Translations under genes and position numbers: made by a program
The notes under the pieces: model-generated
What the model saw: the letters and a program-made list of their open reading frames with translations, nothing else
Database searches by the model: none
What the model was told of the DNA's origin: nothing
Source: Plasmopara viticola
Taxonomy: Eukaryota > Oomycota > Peronosporomycetes > Peronosporales > Peronosporaceae
Direction of reading: 5' to 3'
Length of the DNA: 64,000 nt
Assembly (NCBI GenBank): GCA_001695595.3
Contig: MBPM02000006.1
Coordinates: forward strand, 1-64,000
Part shown: piece after piece, positions 1 through 9,742 of the stretch
Position numbering within the stretch: position 1 is the stretch's first letter
Layout of the letters: every line of letters starts with the position of its first letter

Positions 1-472
1 TTGAAAGTTTGTCTATATTATAAATAATTTAGACGGTGTGACTTCTCAATTGTACCTAGCTATAAATATAAACTCTAAATAACAAAAAATGCCGTCTAAC
101 GAGTACCTGAACAGCACTGGTGGATTCATGATTTTTTGCGGTACCCAGTTTGATGTAGACCACAAAAATATGTGTGGTCCACTCGAGATATGCGCTTGGG
201 GAGGATCTGAGCCGATCTTGGTATTATGTTTGAAAGTTCTTCAAAAGATACAGGGTATAAAGTTTGGCAGGTCCTGGGTGTTGTCGGAAGGTTTTCCGAA
301 ATTGTGGGTGGTCGGGAGAGATCTCATTTCCGAATTTACCACAGGCCCCATAGGTACCAAAAATATGGTACATTTTAGGAGCCCGATGGAGGTACCAAGA
401 AATTGGTACATTTTGGGGTCCCGACTTGGTTCGCTGGTCTGACGCTCTTTTTTTTTCTTTTGTTTTTCCAGA
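1..472 (+). mobile_element. Probable LTR/leader of an LTR retrotransposon (fragment)
   Basis: AT-rich, non-coding sequence that leads into a pyrimidine-rich tract ending in TTTTTCCAG just before the gag-like ORF at 473. It contains a degenerate internal duplication of a GGTAC(C)A-type segment near 350-410. No second LTR lies in the window, so calling it an LTR or leader is an inference from position. A short imperfect inverted repeat (GTCTA...TAGAC) sits near 10-33. Confidence 0.35.
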
Positions 473-877
473 ATGACAACGACCGCGCTTGAGGAGAGCC
501 CCAAACTGGTGGAGGGATCGGAGTGTGTGCGATCTGATTCCGTTGAAGCTGTCCCGGCTCCATCCCTCCTCAGTGAGGAAAGCTCGAGACCTCGCGATAA
601 GTCCGCTGGTAATGGCGCCGGTTCTGTGCTCGAAGAATGAACCCTATCGGCGGAGGGTTCGGAGTGTGTTCGGTCCGATTCCGTTGAAGCGGCCACGGCT
701 CCGACCCTTCAAAGTGTGGGTAATTCAGAAGCTTGTGCAGAATCGGCCGAAGTTAGCGGTGCGCGTGAGGAAGGGTCCCTGCCGTTGGTGGGTGCGGAGT
801 GTGTGCGGTCTGATTCCGTTGAAGCTGCCCCGGCTCCGCCCTCATTACGGGAGGGTGTCCCTAAGCCCTTGAGCGAA
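473..877 (+). pseudogene. gag-like N-terminal ORF with three 19-residue repeats, cut by LINE copy A
   Basis: An ATG at 473 opens a reading frame with one in-frame TGA (638-640) that otherwise stays open until the LINE 3' end at about 877. It encodes three copies of a unit with the core SECVRSDSVEA(A/V)PAP, around 516-570, 660-712 and 795-842. The nucleotide repeats are well conserved. Low complexity, Glu/Ser/Ala-rich composition and the upstream leader resemble the N-terminus of an oomycete LTR-element gag, but I do not recognise the family. The ORF is interrupted by LINE copy A, which lies antisense. Confidence 0.4.
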
Positions 878-911
878 TGTCAACTCGAAACTCTCTATCG
901 GGTGTCGTCGG

Positions 912-3900
912 CTACAAACTCGCCCGAACACGAGTGATTTCCGGTTGCCGGCTTGCAAAGTCACCGAACGCTGAATGTGACTTCATCGTCTCGATCACTC
1001 GCTGTAGCTCGCGATTCTCTTCTCGATCGTACAACCGCCGTTGGAAGAACCGAACGTGCGCGCAGAACGTCGAGAAGATCACCGCGAGCGCCGGAGCTGC
1101 TGGTGTCGGCTGTCTTCCGTCGTACAGGCACCTGTTGCGATCCGTCCAGATCGTGTGCAGCGTCACACCTCGAAGAACATGCCAGACGTCAGCGACAACG
1201 TCCTCCTTGTGTTGCCACTCATCCCGGACGCGTATCTTCCGTGCTAGCGCAATGTCAATCCACGTCGCGCGTCTCACGAGGAGCGGCGACATCACGTGAA
1301 GCACGTTCCTCCAAAGCTGCGAAGCCAGCGTGCAGTCGAAGAACAAGTGTTGCTCCGACTCAACTGCGCTGCAGCCGTCGAGGACACACTTGCGGATGTT
1401 TGGGTTCGTGGCCTCGAGGAACCAGAAGCGCGATCGAACGGGCAGGAGCCGGAATGCGAGCCGCCATTGGAGGTCGTCAAAGATCGGCAGCAAAATACGC
1501 CGCAGACGCTTCGACAGCTGTACGTGCGACTTGATCGTCTTGTCGTCAGCCTTCTCAGTGTGGGTCGTCATCGGGTGCGGTTTACGAGGAAGTGCTGACG
1601 TCCAGACGATCTGAAGATCCTTTGAACGCGGGATGTTCGGGAAAAAATATTTTTTCGCGTTAATCGTGACTCCAAGATGTGGGACAAGCAATTGGGTGTC
1701 CCTCCAAGACGGATCGCGATCGACACCTCGAGCGCCGAGTCGATCAACGATTTGACTCGCTTCGCTGTGGAGTGCACGCAACCACTTTAGTTGTTGCCCG
1801 GGATGAACGTTTGCGAGGGTGAAGTCGACGTGTCGTTCGGCGAATTCGCGCTGAGTCGGCCACGGAAGTCCTTCTCGTGCAAAGTCAGCTAGCGAGCGGA
1901 GAGCGAAGACCCGCGAAACATGCAGTCGGAAGCTGCGTTGCGGCTCAGGCACCATGCCAAGGCACCGTCGGTGCGCTGTCGTTGTGCCCGACCGTGTTCG
2001 CTGCTTGTAGTGGAGCTCAGGGTCGCAGTTGAACCAGATCGGCTGACGAAGACCGGCAACAGTGCGCTCGTCCGACGGGAGGTCGCGCCACGAGATATCC
2101 CAGCGTGTACAGTGCCACCACATCAGTGTTGTCTTCCACCACGCCGACGTGTGTCGCCAGGCGATCAAGTCTCCGTGTCGACGTGGTGATATCGTCAGGA
2201 AGTCGAGTGCGTGGCGACCGCCGTATCGAGGGAGAATGGAGCGCAGCAGCTCCACGCTTGGTGTTGTCCAATTTCGAGACGTCATCGACCGAGCTGAAGG
2301 CACAAACTGGAGTAGCAGCTGAAGTCGTTGCCGCTTGAGCTGAGCTTCCAGATACGGGACCCCGAGACCTCCGTCTCCGCGCCGCTGGTATAAGAACTCG
2401 CTTGGAATCAGCTGGATGTGCGACGCGTCTCGGTCGTGCTTGCGACTCAGCACAAACCGGTTCAGCATTGACTGCCATCGACGAACGACAGCTGTCGGGA
2501 CTGACACGTGCTGTGTGTAGTGCCACAAGCGCGAGAGAACCATTGTCTGCGCCACGAGAAGTCTGCCTCGCAATGTCCGTGCACGCCGATACCACGACTT
2601 GAAGCCGTCGTAAAAGCGCTGGTCAAGGAACTCGAGGATGCGGTCGTCGACAGGCGACTGGCTAAACGGGATACCAAGGTACTTGACCGACCCCACCCGG
2701 TCGAGGATCTGAACGTCCGGCATCGACGGACACTCGTGGCCGCGATTCAGCGCCAGCAGCACCGTCTTGGTCAGATTTAGCTTTGCGCCGGAGCCTTGAC
2801 AGTACTCTTTGACGAGATCGAGCTGTGCCTGAAGGTTAGCAATTGAGCTACCAAGGAGTGTCGAGTCGTCCGCGAAGAAGACGCTCGTCGCCGTGTGGTC
2901 TTCATTTAGGCACACGCCGTACTCCTCGTGTGATCGGAGCAGGTTACCAAGCGGCTCGATCGTCAAGACGAAAAGAAGCGCGGAGAGTGGATCTCCTTGC
3001 TTTACTCCACGCGTCGGTTGAAGTGCCGGTTGAACTTCGCCGTTGATGAGAAGATTCGCGAGCGGGTCGGTGTACAGCAGCTTCACCCAGCGGATAAAGC
3101 CGTCTCCGATGCCCATGCGCTTGAGCAGCTTGAACATGTATTCCCAGTTCACACGGTCAAACGCCTTCTGGAAATCCAGAAACAGCGCGTACGCCTCCTC
3201 GTCACGGCTCGTCACGAGGTCCTGAAGATCTGCAAGAAAGCGAACGTGGTGGTGGATCGAGCGGCCGCGAATGAACCCCTTCTGGTCGGGGTGGATCAGC
3301 TTGTGAATGACAGCCTGAAGACGGAACGTGAGCGCCTTTGACAGCACCTTGACGTCGACCGGAATCAGCGCAATCGGGCGGTAGTTTCCCGGGTCGGCAC
3401 GGGAGCCTTTCTTGTGCAGCAGTACCACAGCTGACTTGCGCTGCGATGTCAGCAGTTTCCCGCGCTCAAGGCAATTTCTGAACACCAGCGCGAGACACTC
3501 ACCAAAGACCGCCGGCGCAACCTGGTAGAAACCAGCCGTCAAGCCGTCCATCCCTGGAGACGAAGTCGCCTTCATGTGCTTGATCGCCAGCTCGAGGTCG
3601 GACGCGCTGACGCTCCTGTCTAGTGCGTTGCGGTCGAGCTCAGGCAGTTTGCGAATGACAGAGTCCAGCAGTTTTCTTTGAAGCGCGTCGACTGGCGGAG
3701 GTGCCTTACCGCCAGGGCTGTTTATGTCCCCCATCTCGGAACCCCAATGTTCGAGGAACCGGAGGTAGATCTCGTTCGAGTTAGTCGAGATACTTCCATT
3801 TGGCGTGACGACCTCCTCGATGGAGACGCGCCGGAGGCTTGTGTCGAGAGGACGGAAGAAGTGCTTCGTCGACTTTTCGGAGTTCGCAGCTTGGAAGTCG

Positions 3901-5054
3901 AAGGCTGCGTCTTGGCTATACTGGCTCGACCTTGTCACCGTCTCTTTGTACTCGCGCATCGCCGCTTCGTACACGTCGCGGTTGTCTTCATCCGACTCCG
4001 TCTGGTACTGAGCGGCCGCGCGGTCAAGCGTAATGCGGGCCTCCTCTATGGCTTGAGCGTCTTGTGCTCGAAGTTTCTTCTGAAGGCCCTGAAGTTGCGC
4101 CTTGATGCTCACCTTCCACATCTCCCAAGTCTTGCCCGGGTTTGATGTCGACCGAAGCTGCTTGAGGATGTCGTTGGCTTCACGCTGAATTGCCAAAACG
4201 ACTTGAGGATAGTCGAGAAGGTATCGTGGAAACTTCCAGTACCCTCGGCCATGTAGTTGGGATCCAGACTTGAAGCTCACACTGTGCGCCAAGTGATCAC
4301 CGGCATGCTTTGGGTCAAAGTACTTGGCGTCGTGGAAAAATTGGTTGCTGAACGATTCGGACAGCAGCACGTAGTCGAGTCGGTTCTTGCGGGGCATCGG
4401 GCCCGTGAAGACGCGCTTCGAGTCGTTGTGGATACGCCAGGCATCAGCAACCCCAAGTCGCGCCAACCAGTCAAGGCAACTCGAGCGACTAGGGTCATAG
4501 CGGAGGTCCGGTATGGAGCAGTCGAGACTCGGGTCAAGCGGAGTGTTCAAGTCGCCAAGGACAAAGTGGATCGCGGCGTCTTCGAACCCTTCTGTCGCGA
4601 GATTCGAGAAGAACGCTTGTTTCTCTTGCTTGTCGACTGGCGCGTACACATTGTGTATGTAGATGGGAGTAAGATCGACCATCACACGCACGACAAGGTA
4701 GCGGCCGGAGACAGTGAGGTGGGGAACATTGGCAGCTGAGTCAAAGCCAGGAAAGTCGGAGCGCAGCAGCGTCAGGACGCCGTTACTCCGACCTCGCGTT
4801 GGTCTATCGAGCAGCGCATTGTCATCGCTTACGAACAGCTTGTGCGTGAATGCCGACTCGAGATGGAAGCGAAAGGTGTCAAGGTGGTGGCGATCGGCGA
4901 ACTTGGTTTCTTGGAGACAAGATACCGAGTACCTGGAGAGCAAATGCTCAATCAGCAGATGGCCGTTCTTCTTTACGCCGTTGGTGTTTACAGTGAGAAC
5001 ACCAACGTTTGTCCAGGTTGGTGGAGCCGAATCCGCCTTAGCAGCGGGTGGCAA
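912..5054 (-). CDS. LINE ORF2: endonuclease-reverse transcriptase
   Basis: 1380 codons, uninterrupted. Domains in order: AP-endonuclease-like (EEP) domain at about residues 15-265 with LQETK, IHNVYAP, GDLNTPLD (about residue 166), RLDYVLLS and AGDHLAHS; reverse transcriptase at about 540-810 with RPIALIPVD, KAFDRVNW (about 635), GVKQGDPLSALLF (about 688) and the catalytic FADD (about 728); and a zf-RVT knuckle C-x4-C-x7-H-x4-C near residue 1225. The family nicks target DNA and reverse transcribes the element RNA there. The open frame begins with TTG, overlaps the end of ORF1 in the +1 frame, and has no ATG until after the first EEP motifs (VRVMVDL), so initiation needs frameshifting, coupled or non-AUG initiation, or the ATG was lost. 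It could encode an active enzyme. Confidence 0.92.
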   Translation of the reverse strand: MPPAAKADSAPPTWTNVGVLTVNTNGVKKNGHLLIEHLLSRYSVSCLQETKFADRHHLDTFRFHLESAFTHKLFVSDDNALLDRPTRGRSNGVLTLLRSDFPGFDSAANVPHLTVSGRYLVVRVMVDLTPIYIHNVYAPVDKQEKQAFFSNLATEGFEDAAIHFVLGDLNTPLDPSLDCSIPDLRYDPSRSSCLDWLARLGVADAWRIHNDSKRVFTGPMPRKNRLDYVLLSESFSNQFFHDAKYFDPKHAGDHLAHSVSFKSGSQLHGRGYWKFPRYLLDYPQVVLAIQREANDILKQLRSTSNPGKTWEMWKVSIKAQLQGLQKKLRAQDAQAIEEARITLDRAAAQYQTESDEDNRDVYEAAMREYKETVTRSSQYSQDAAFDFQAANSEKSTKHFFRPLDTSLRRVSIEEVVTPNGSISTNSNEIYLRFLEHWGSEMGDINSPGGKAPPPVDALQRKLLDSVIRKLPELDRNALDRSVSASDLELAIKHMKATSSPGMDGLTAGFYQVAPAVFGECLALVFRNCLERGKLLTSQRKSAVVLLHKKGSRADPGNYRPIALIPVDVKVLSKALTFRLQAVIHKLIHPDQKGFIRGRSIHHHVRFLADLQDLVTSRDEEAYALFLDFQKAFDRVNWEYMFKLLKRMGIGDGFIRWVKLLYTDPLANLLINGEVQPALQPTRGVKQGDPLSALLFVLTIEPLGNLLRSHEEYGVCLNEDHTATSVFFADDSTLLGSSIANLQAQLDLVKEYCQGSGAKLNLTKTVLLALNRGHECPSMPDVQILDRVGSVKYLGIPFSQSPVDDRILEFLDQRFYDGFKSWYRRARTLRGRLLVAQTMVLSRLWHYTQHVSVPTAVVRRWQSMLNRFVLSRKHDRDASHIQLIPSEFLYQRRGDGGLGVPYLEAQLKRQRLQLLLQFVPSARSMTSRNWTTPSVELLRSILPRYGGRHALDFLTISPRRHGDLIAWRHTSAWWKTTLMWWHCTRWDISWRDLPSDERTVAGLRQPIWFNCDPELHYKQRTRSGTTTAHRRCLGMVPEPQRSFRLHVSRVFALRSLADFAREGLPWPTQREFAERHVDFTLANVHPGQQLKWLRALHSEASQIVDRLGARGVDRDPSWRDTQLLVPHLGVTINAKKYFFPNIPRSKDLQIVWTSALPRKPHPMTTHTEKADDKTIKSHVQLSKRLRRILLPIFDDLQWRLAFRLLPVRSRFWFLEATNPNIRKCVLDGCSAVESEQHLFFDCTLASQLWRNVLHVMSPLLVRRATWIDIALARKIRVRDEWQHKEDVVADVWHVLRGVTLHTIWTDRNRCLYDGRQPTPAAPALAVIFSTFCAHVRFFQRRLYDREENRELQRVIETMKSHSAFGDFASRQPEITRVRASL

Positions 5055-7663
5055 GGCCGCCCGCCACTAGTGTCAACGAGCCGTCGCTCGCAACCTGAAG
5101 CTTCAACACCGACTCGTCAACCGGGTATCCCCCTCAAGTTTCGCAGCTCCTCAAGTTCGTCGAAAAGGTGGCCCTGCCACTGACACGGCTCCAGTGCTCC
5201 ATGCAAAGAGCGCCGAGGTCCGATCGTAGCAGCTTCAAGAGGGTGTTGGGGTGCAGCAGTCTTGCATGATGAGCTGGGATCCACTGGACAGGCTCGCCTG
5301 TGACGAACTGGATCCAGTGATCGTTCGAGAAGATTGTCGGTGCTGCCGACATCAAGGAGAGCTCAAAAACACTTAGCGCCTTTGTGAACGGGATAGCTCA
5401 CGAACTTGGTCCGTCGCTGTCCACCACTTCGCGCACGCCTTGAGCAGCTCTTGACGTTTCGAGGGCACAGCCGTCCCTGTCAGCTTCTTCCACTTTGCAC
5501 TGAACGTGACGTCGTCGTTCGGCGTCGTCGCGCTTAGCACACGGTTGATCATGTGCAATTGGGCGAGTTCGGCGATCTCGTTGCCATTCTCAGCCATCTT
5601 GAGGGACATCGCGCTGTTGAACGCCGGACCCGACTCAACGAGTTTCTTCATTACGTGGTCCGGGTTCGAAGCGTTTTCCATGATCTTCACGGTGCCGTCC
5701 ACCTTGCCGTCTGCCCCGCAAGGGTCGGGAAGTGTGTTGAGCAGCGCGGTGTTCTCGTCGTTCACCATCGACTCCGCAACTTCGACCATCAACGACGCTT
5801 TCACTGCGTTTTTAATCTTGGTGTGGCGCTTTTCCACGAAAAAAGCCTCTTTTGACGTCTTGAGCGCCTCCGGCATCTTCACTTCGGCTGGGACGATCTG
5901 GTGACGTTTACCGTACTTTGGGTCGATGGCCGCGTCGAAGCTCTGGAACGATGCGGACATCGTCTGAAGCTCCGCAAAGTAATTTTTGGTCGCGATTCCG
6001 TCGAGCGGGCGTGGTACATGCTTCGTCAGCATGCTGGAGAAGTCGACTCCTCCGCGCGTGCGTTTTTTTTTGTTCTCGACGGTTGTGAAGCCGTCCGTGA
6101 GCATCAGCATCTTTGTCGGCTTGGACTTTGGGCTCGAGGGTGGCGAGATTCCGCCTGACGATCTTGAGTCGAGATCGACAAGTATCATCAATGTCGATCA
6201 CCTTCTTCGCGTGATTGGTGTGCCACAAGTTGGTGGGCATGCTGAGCTCCTGGCTGGAGCTGACCTTCCCTCTTCTCTTCAGCCTCGATGGCGTTGCGCA
6301 GTGAGGAGAAACGAGGTCTGGCACGAGCGGCCGCTAGTGGTGGAATCGCCGCAGGTTGGAGAGGCTTCGAGCTGTGCTTTGGTGCTGGCTTTGGGGTCTT
6401 CAACGCCGGCTTCGGCGCCGACGTTGTCGAGGATGTACAACGCGGACTGGTCTCCGATGTCCCTAGGTCAATGCCGTGGATCGAGCGAAAGCCAAACGGG
6501 AGACGCTGGGATTGGAATGGAGCGTCTTTGCCGTGCGCCGGGTGCAACTTGTTGTCGAAGATGACTTGGTCGCATACCGAACCGCTCAAAAGCAATGGCG
6601 GCGGACACTTGTTCGAGCGGAAGAAGACGCGCCAAGTTGCAGATGTGAGGCCCGTCGCCAGGTTCACGTCGCGGAACGTATCATACACTGGCTGGCACCC
6701 CATGTCAAAGAGTCGACGAAGCATCAGGTTCGTGTCCGAGTCTGAGTCGACGTTCGAGATATCTAAGAAAAATTTGTTTGCGAGAACGTCGAAAGGCTTG
6801 AACGGGTACACGCCACCAAGGATGGTGACGGTCGTTTGCTCAAGCTTCAAACACGCGGCCTGGGTTTTCACCTTAAGTCGCAGGTTACCGCCCGGCATCT
6901 TGGACACTTGGCCGACGAGGAATTCCTCGTACAGCCGGCTCAGCGCCGGGTTCCCGTGGCTGGTGCCAACGAGTGCAGCCATGATCTTTTGCAGCGGGGT
7001 CTTTGCGAACGCTTTTCCCGTCTCGATCACCATATCAAACTTGGCGCGTGGGAGCGGATACGGGCGGGACTGACCAATGCGAGCGGCGATGCCGGACCAG
7101 TCGCCACCGGCAGCGTACTGTCGCTCAATCGCTTCGATGTCGATCGCGAGGGGCTTCGGAGTTTCTACACGTCGGCGAGCGGCGGCGACGGTAGCATGGT
7201 CGCGGCGGAGGCTTTCTTGCTGGAAGAGCAGATCGGCCATTGTTGGCCGCGGGTCAGCACCATCGGTCGCGCCAGCATCAACAGGCCGCGGAGGTGTGGG
7301 CGTCGCGACGTCGTCGTCAGGCAAATTTTCCTGGGACGACAGAAGCGGTTCGGTCATGTCGCTGTCGTCAGCTAGCTCCGCACTTCTTACCGCGCCTAGT
7401 GACACGGGGAGAGCAGAGACAGGAGGCGACGGAGGCGCTAGTTGGGACGAGGGGGTAGAGAGCGAGAGCGTCCCTGGATCGTTGCCAGCGTCATATACGA
7501 CAGCGAGAAGATCGGCGGTGACGATTTCGGCTTGTCCAACGGAAGGGGAAGCATCTGTAGCCACATACGGTATGCTGGGTGCAGACGGGAGAGCCGGACC
7601 AAGTACGACAGGGTCGATCTGGTCGGCACGAGGGAAAGAAGGGGCAGCAGCTGGATTTCTCAT
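5038..7663 (-). pseudogene. LINE ORF1 (RNA-binding/gag-like), frameshifted
   Basis: Starts at ATG 7663. The first segment (to 6188, 491 codons) has a Pro/Ser/Thr-rich disordered N-terminus, then a block conserved in copies B and C: KPLAIDIEAIERQYAAGGDW, PLPRAKFDMVIETG, VGQVSKMPGGNLRLKVKTQA, FFLDISNVDSDSD and VYDTFRDVNLATGLTSATW. This block is probably the nucleic-acid-binding core. Coding continues in another frame from 6188 to 5373, with the two frames overlapping at TGATG, then in 5355-5134, and ends LATRC-stop at 5038-5040. Alignment with copy B shows frameshifts near 6200, 5390 and two between 5170 and 5110. Several are in homopolymers, so sequencing error is possible. The usual family role is chaperoning element RNA. 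Confidence 0.75.
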
Positions 7664-7724
7664 CGCGATGGGCGGAAGAGAGAGGCGGCTGGGATGGGGA
7701 GCTGGAAAGGCTGAAGGTTGATAG

Positions 7725-7773
7725 GGGTTCTTCTGAAGAGTCGACTTGTGGGGTAGCCGGCAAATTGAGAAGT
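7725..7773 (-). promoter_or_regulatory. Conserved 5' end of LINE leader, abutting tRNA-Phe
   Basis: The plus-strand sequence before the tRNA contains GAGTCGACTTGTGGGGT, then GCCGGCAAATTGAGAAGT. The same block with few changes precedes the tRNA relic of copy C (minus strand, 38547-38592), and a shorter version (GCAGGCAAATTGGGAAGT) precedes the tRNA of copy B at 30061-30078. It is therefore part of the LINE, not of the tRNA spacer, which here would end in ACAATAGCGAC. It probably holds the element's 5' promoter end. Confidence 0.6.
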
Positions 7774-7777
7774 GCCT

Positions 7778-7835
<58 letters not shown>

Positions 7836-7846
7836 GGGTCGCGGCA
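7774..7846 (+). tRNA. tRNA-Phe (GAA), array 1 unit 1
   Basis: Consensus 73-nt copy. Cloverleaf: acceptor GCCTCGA/TCGCGGC with one U4-C69 mismatch, D arm GCTCAGTTGGGAGAGC, anticodon arm TCAGA-CTGAAGA-TCTGA, T arm CCTGG-TTCGATC-CCGGG, discriminator A. A box and B box are intact. Its upstream flank is the LINE leader, so it lacks the TATA-like and CAA motifs of other units. Confidence 0.9.
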
Positions 7847-8156
7847 CCTCGGGACATATTGTTCTGCACTGTGCTCAATTTTCGCTCTTGTTCCTCCTAG
7901 TCATTGTGTCCGCCCATGGACCACGAGTATTCTTCTTCTGCCATCCAAATGTCTTAAAACACTTAGTATTAGCAAAATATACGATCCGCCTAGCTAACCT
8001 TTTGATCGAGCATGTGCACGTCCAAGTAGTGTATGCGGTTGTAGTATTTGACTTTTTGAGTGCTGCAAGACGAATGGTATGTAGTAGAGACTGCTTTTGC
8101 ACGATGGAGATAAAATTACCAATATAGAGTGCCCTTGGTCGTACGACAATAGCGAC

Positions 8157-8160
8157 GCCT

Positions 8161-8218
<58 letters not shown>

Positions 8219-8229
8219 GGGTCGCGGCA
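8157..8229 (+). tRNA. tRNA-Phe (GAA), array 1 unit 2
   Basis: Consensus copy; the first one with the array-type upstream spacer. Confidence 0.9.
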
Positions 8230-8536
8230 CCTCGGACATATTGTTCTGCACTGTGCTCAATTTTCGCTTTGTTCCTCCTCTTTATTATGTCCGCCCATGG
8301 ACCACGAGTATTCTTCTTCTGCCATCCAAATGTCTTAAAACACTTAGTATTAGCAAAATATACGATCCGCCTAGCTAACCTTTTGATCGAGCATGTGCAC
8401 GTCCAAGTAGTGTATGCGGTTGTAGTCTTTGACTTTTTGAGTGCTGCAAGACGAATAAATGTAGTAGAGACTGCTTTTGCACGATGGAGATAAAATTAAC
8501 AATATAGAGTGCCCTTGGTCGTACGACAATAGCGAC

Positions 8537-8607
8537 GCCTCGATAGCTCAGTTGGGAGGCGTCAGACTGAAGATCTGAAGGTCCCTGTTCGATCCCGGGT
8601 CGCGGCA
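8537..8607 (+). tRNA. tRNA-Phe-like, array 1 unit 3, two 1-nt deletions
   Basis: One base is missing from the D arm (GGGAGGCGTC) and one G from the T stem (CCCTGTTCG). Probably non-functional unless the deletions are sequencing errors. Confidence 0.6.
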
Positions 8608-8909
8608 CCTCGGGACATATTGTTCTGCACTGTGCTCAATTTTCGCTGTTGTTCCTCCTATTCATTGTGTCCGCCCATGGACCACGAGTATTCTTCTTCT
8701 GCCATCCAAATGTCTTAAAACACTTAGTATTAACAAAATATACGATCCGCCTAGCTAACCTTTTTGATCGAGCATGTGCACGTCCAAGTAGAGTATGCGG
8801 TTGTAGTATTTGACTTTTTGAGTGCTGCAAGACGAATGGTATGTAGTAGAAACTGCTCATGCACGATGGAGACAATATAGAGTGCCCTTGGTCGTACGAC
8901 AATAGCGAC

Positions 8910-8913
8910 GCCT

Positions 8914-8971
<58 letters not shown>

Positions 8972-8982
8972 GGGTCGCGGCA
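8910..8982 (+). tRNA. tRNA-Phe (GAA), array 1 unit 4
   Basis: Consensus copy. The spacer before it is shortened by about 10 nt (GAGACAATATAG). Confidence 0.9.
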
Positions 8983-9292
8983 CCTCGGGACATATTGTTC
9001 TGCACTGTGCTCAATTTTCGCTCTTGTTCCTCCTATTCATTGTGTCCGCCCATGGACCACGAGTATTCTTCTTCTGCCATCCAAATGTCTAAAACACTTA
9101 GTATTAACAAAATATACGATCCGCCTAGCTAACCTTTTTGATCGAGCATGTGCACGTCCAAGTAGTGTATGCGGTTGTAGTATTTGACTTTTTGAGTGCT
9201 GCAAGACGAATGGTATGTAGTAGAGACTGCTTTTGCACGATGGAGATAAAATTACCAATATAGAGTGCCCTTGGTCGTACGACAATAGCGAC

Positions 9293-9296
9293 GCCT

Positions 9297-9354
<58 letters not shown>

Positions 9355-9365
9355 GGGTCGCGGCA
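9293..9365 (+). tRNA. tRNA-Phe (GAA), array 1 unit 5
   Basis: Consensus copy. Confidence 0.9.
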
Positions 9366-9671
9366 CCTCGGGACATATTGTTCTGCACTGTGCTCAATTT
9401 TCGCTTTGTTCCTCCTATTTTTGTCCGCCCATGGACCACGAGTATTCTTCTTCTGCCATCCAAATGTCTAAAACACTTAGTATTAACAAAATATACGATC
9501 CGCCTAGCTAACCTTTTTGATCGAGCATGTGCACGTCCAAGTAGTGTATGCGGTTGTAGTATTTGACTTTTTGAGTGCTGCAAGACGAATGGTATGTAGT
9601 AGAGACTGCTTTTGCACGATGGAGATAAAATTACCAATATAGAGTGCCCTTGGTCGTACGACAATAGCGAC

Positions 9672-9688
9672 GCCTCGATAGCTCAGTT

Positions 9689-9731
<43 letters not shown>

Positions 9732-9742
9732 GGGTCGCGGCA
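9672..9742 (+). tRNA. tRNA-Phe-like, array 1 unit 6, two 1-nt deletions
   Basis: Lacks one G in the D loop and one C at the T-arm 3' side (GATCCGGG). The spacer after it is about 30 nt short. Confidence 0.6.

Larger units (their letters stand above)
878..7773 (-). mobile_element. LINE copy A (non-LTR retrotransposon), nearly full length
   Basis: Two-ORF LINE on the minus strand: leader 7773-7664, ORF1 7663-5038, ORF2 5054-912 and a very short 3' tail to about 878. The 3' boundary comes from comparison with LINE copy C, whose last shared bases (TGTMRACTCGAAA on the plus strand) start at about 32999. There is no poly(A). The 5' boundary is the first base of tRNA-Phe at 7774, where LINE and array sequences part. 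The RT has FADD and the protein ends with a CCHC knuckle, as in L1/Tx1-like LINEs of plants and protists. ORF2 is uninterrupted, so this is the youngest of the three copies; ORF1 has several frameshifts. Confidence 0.85.

Noticed and set aside
6186..6192. TGATG stop-start overlap inside LINE A ORF1 as a translational coupling site
   Set aside because: Copy B is continuous across this point, so the overlap is best explained by a frameshift mutation in copy A.
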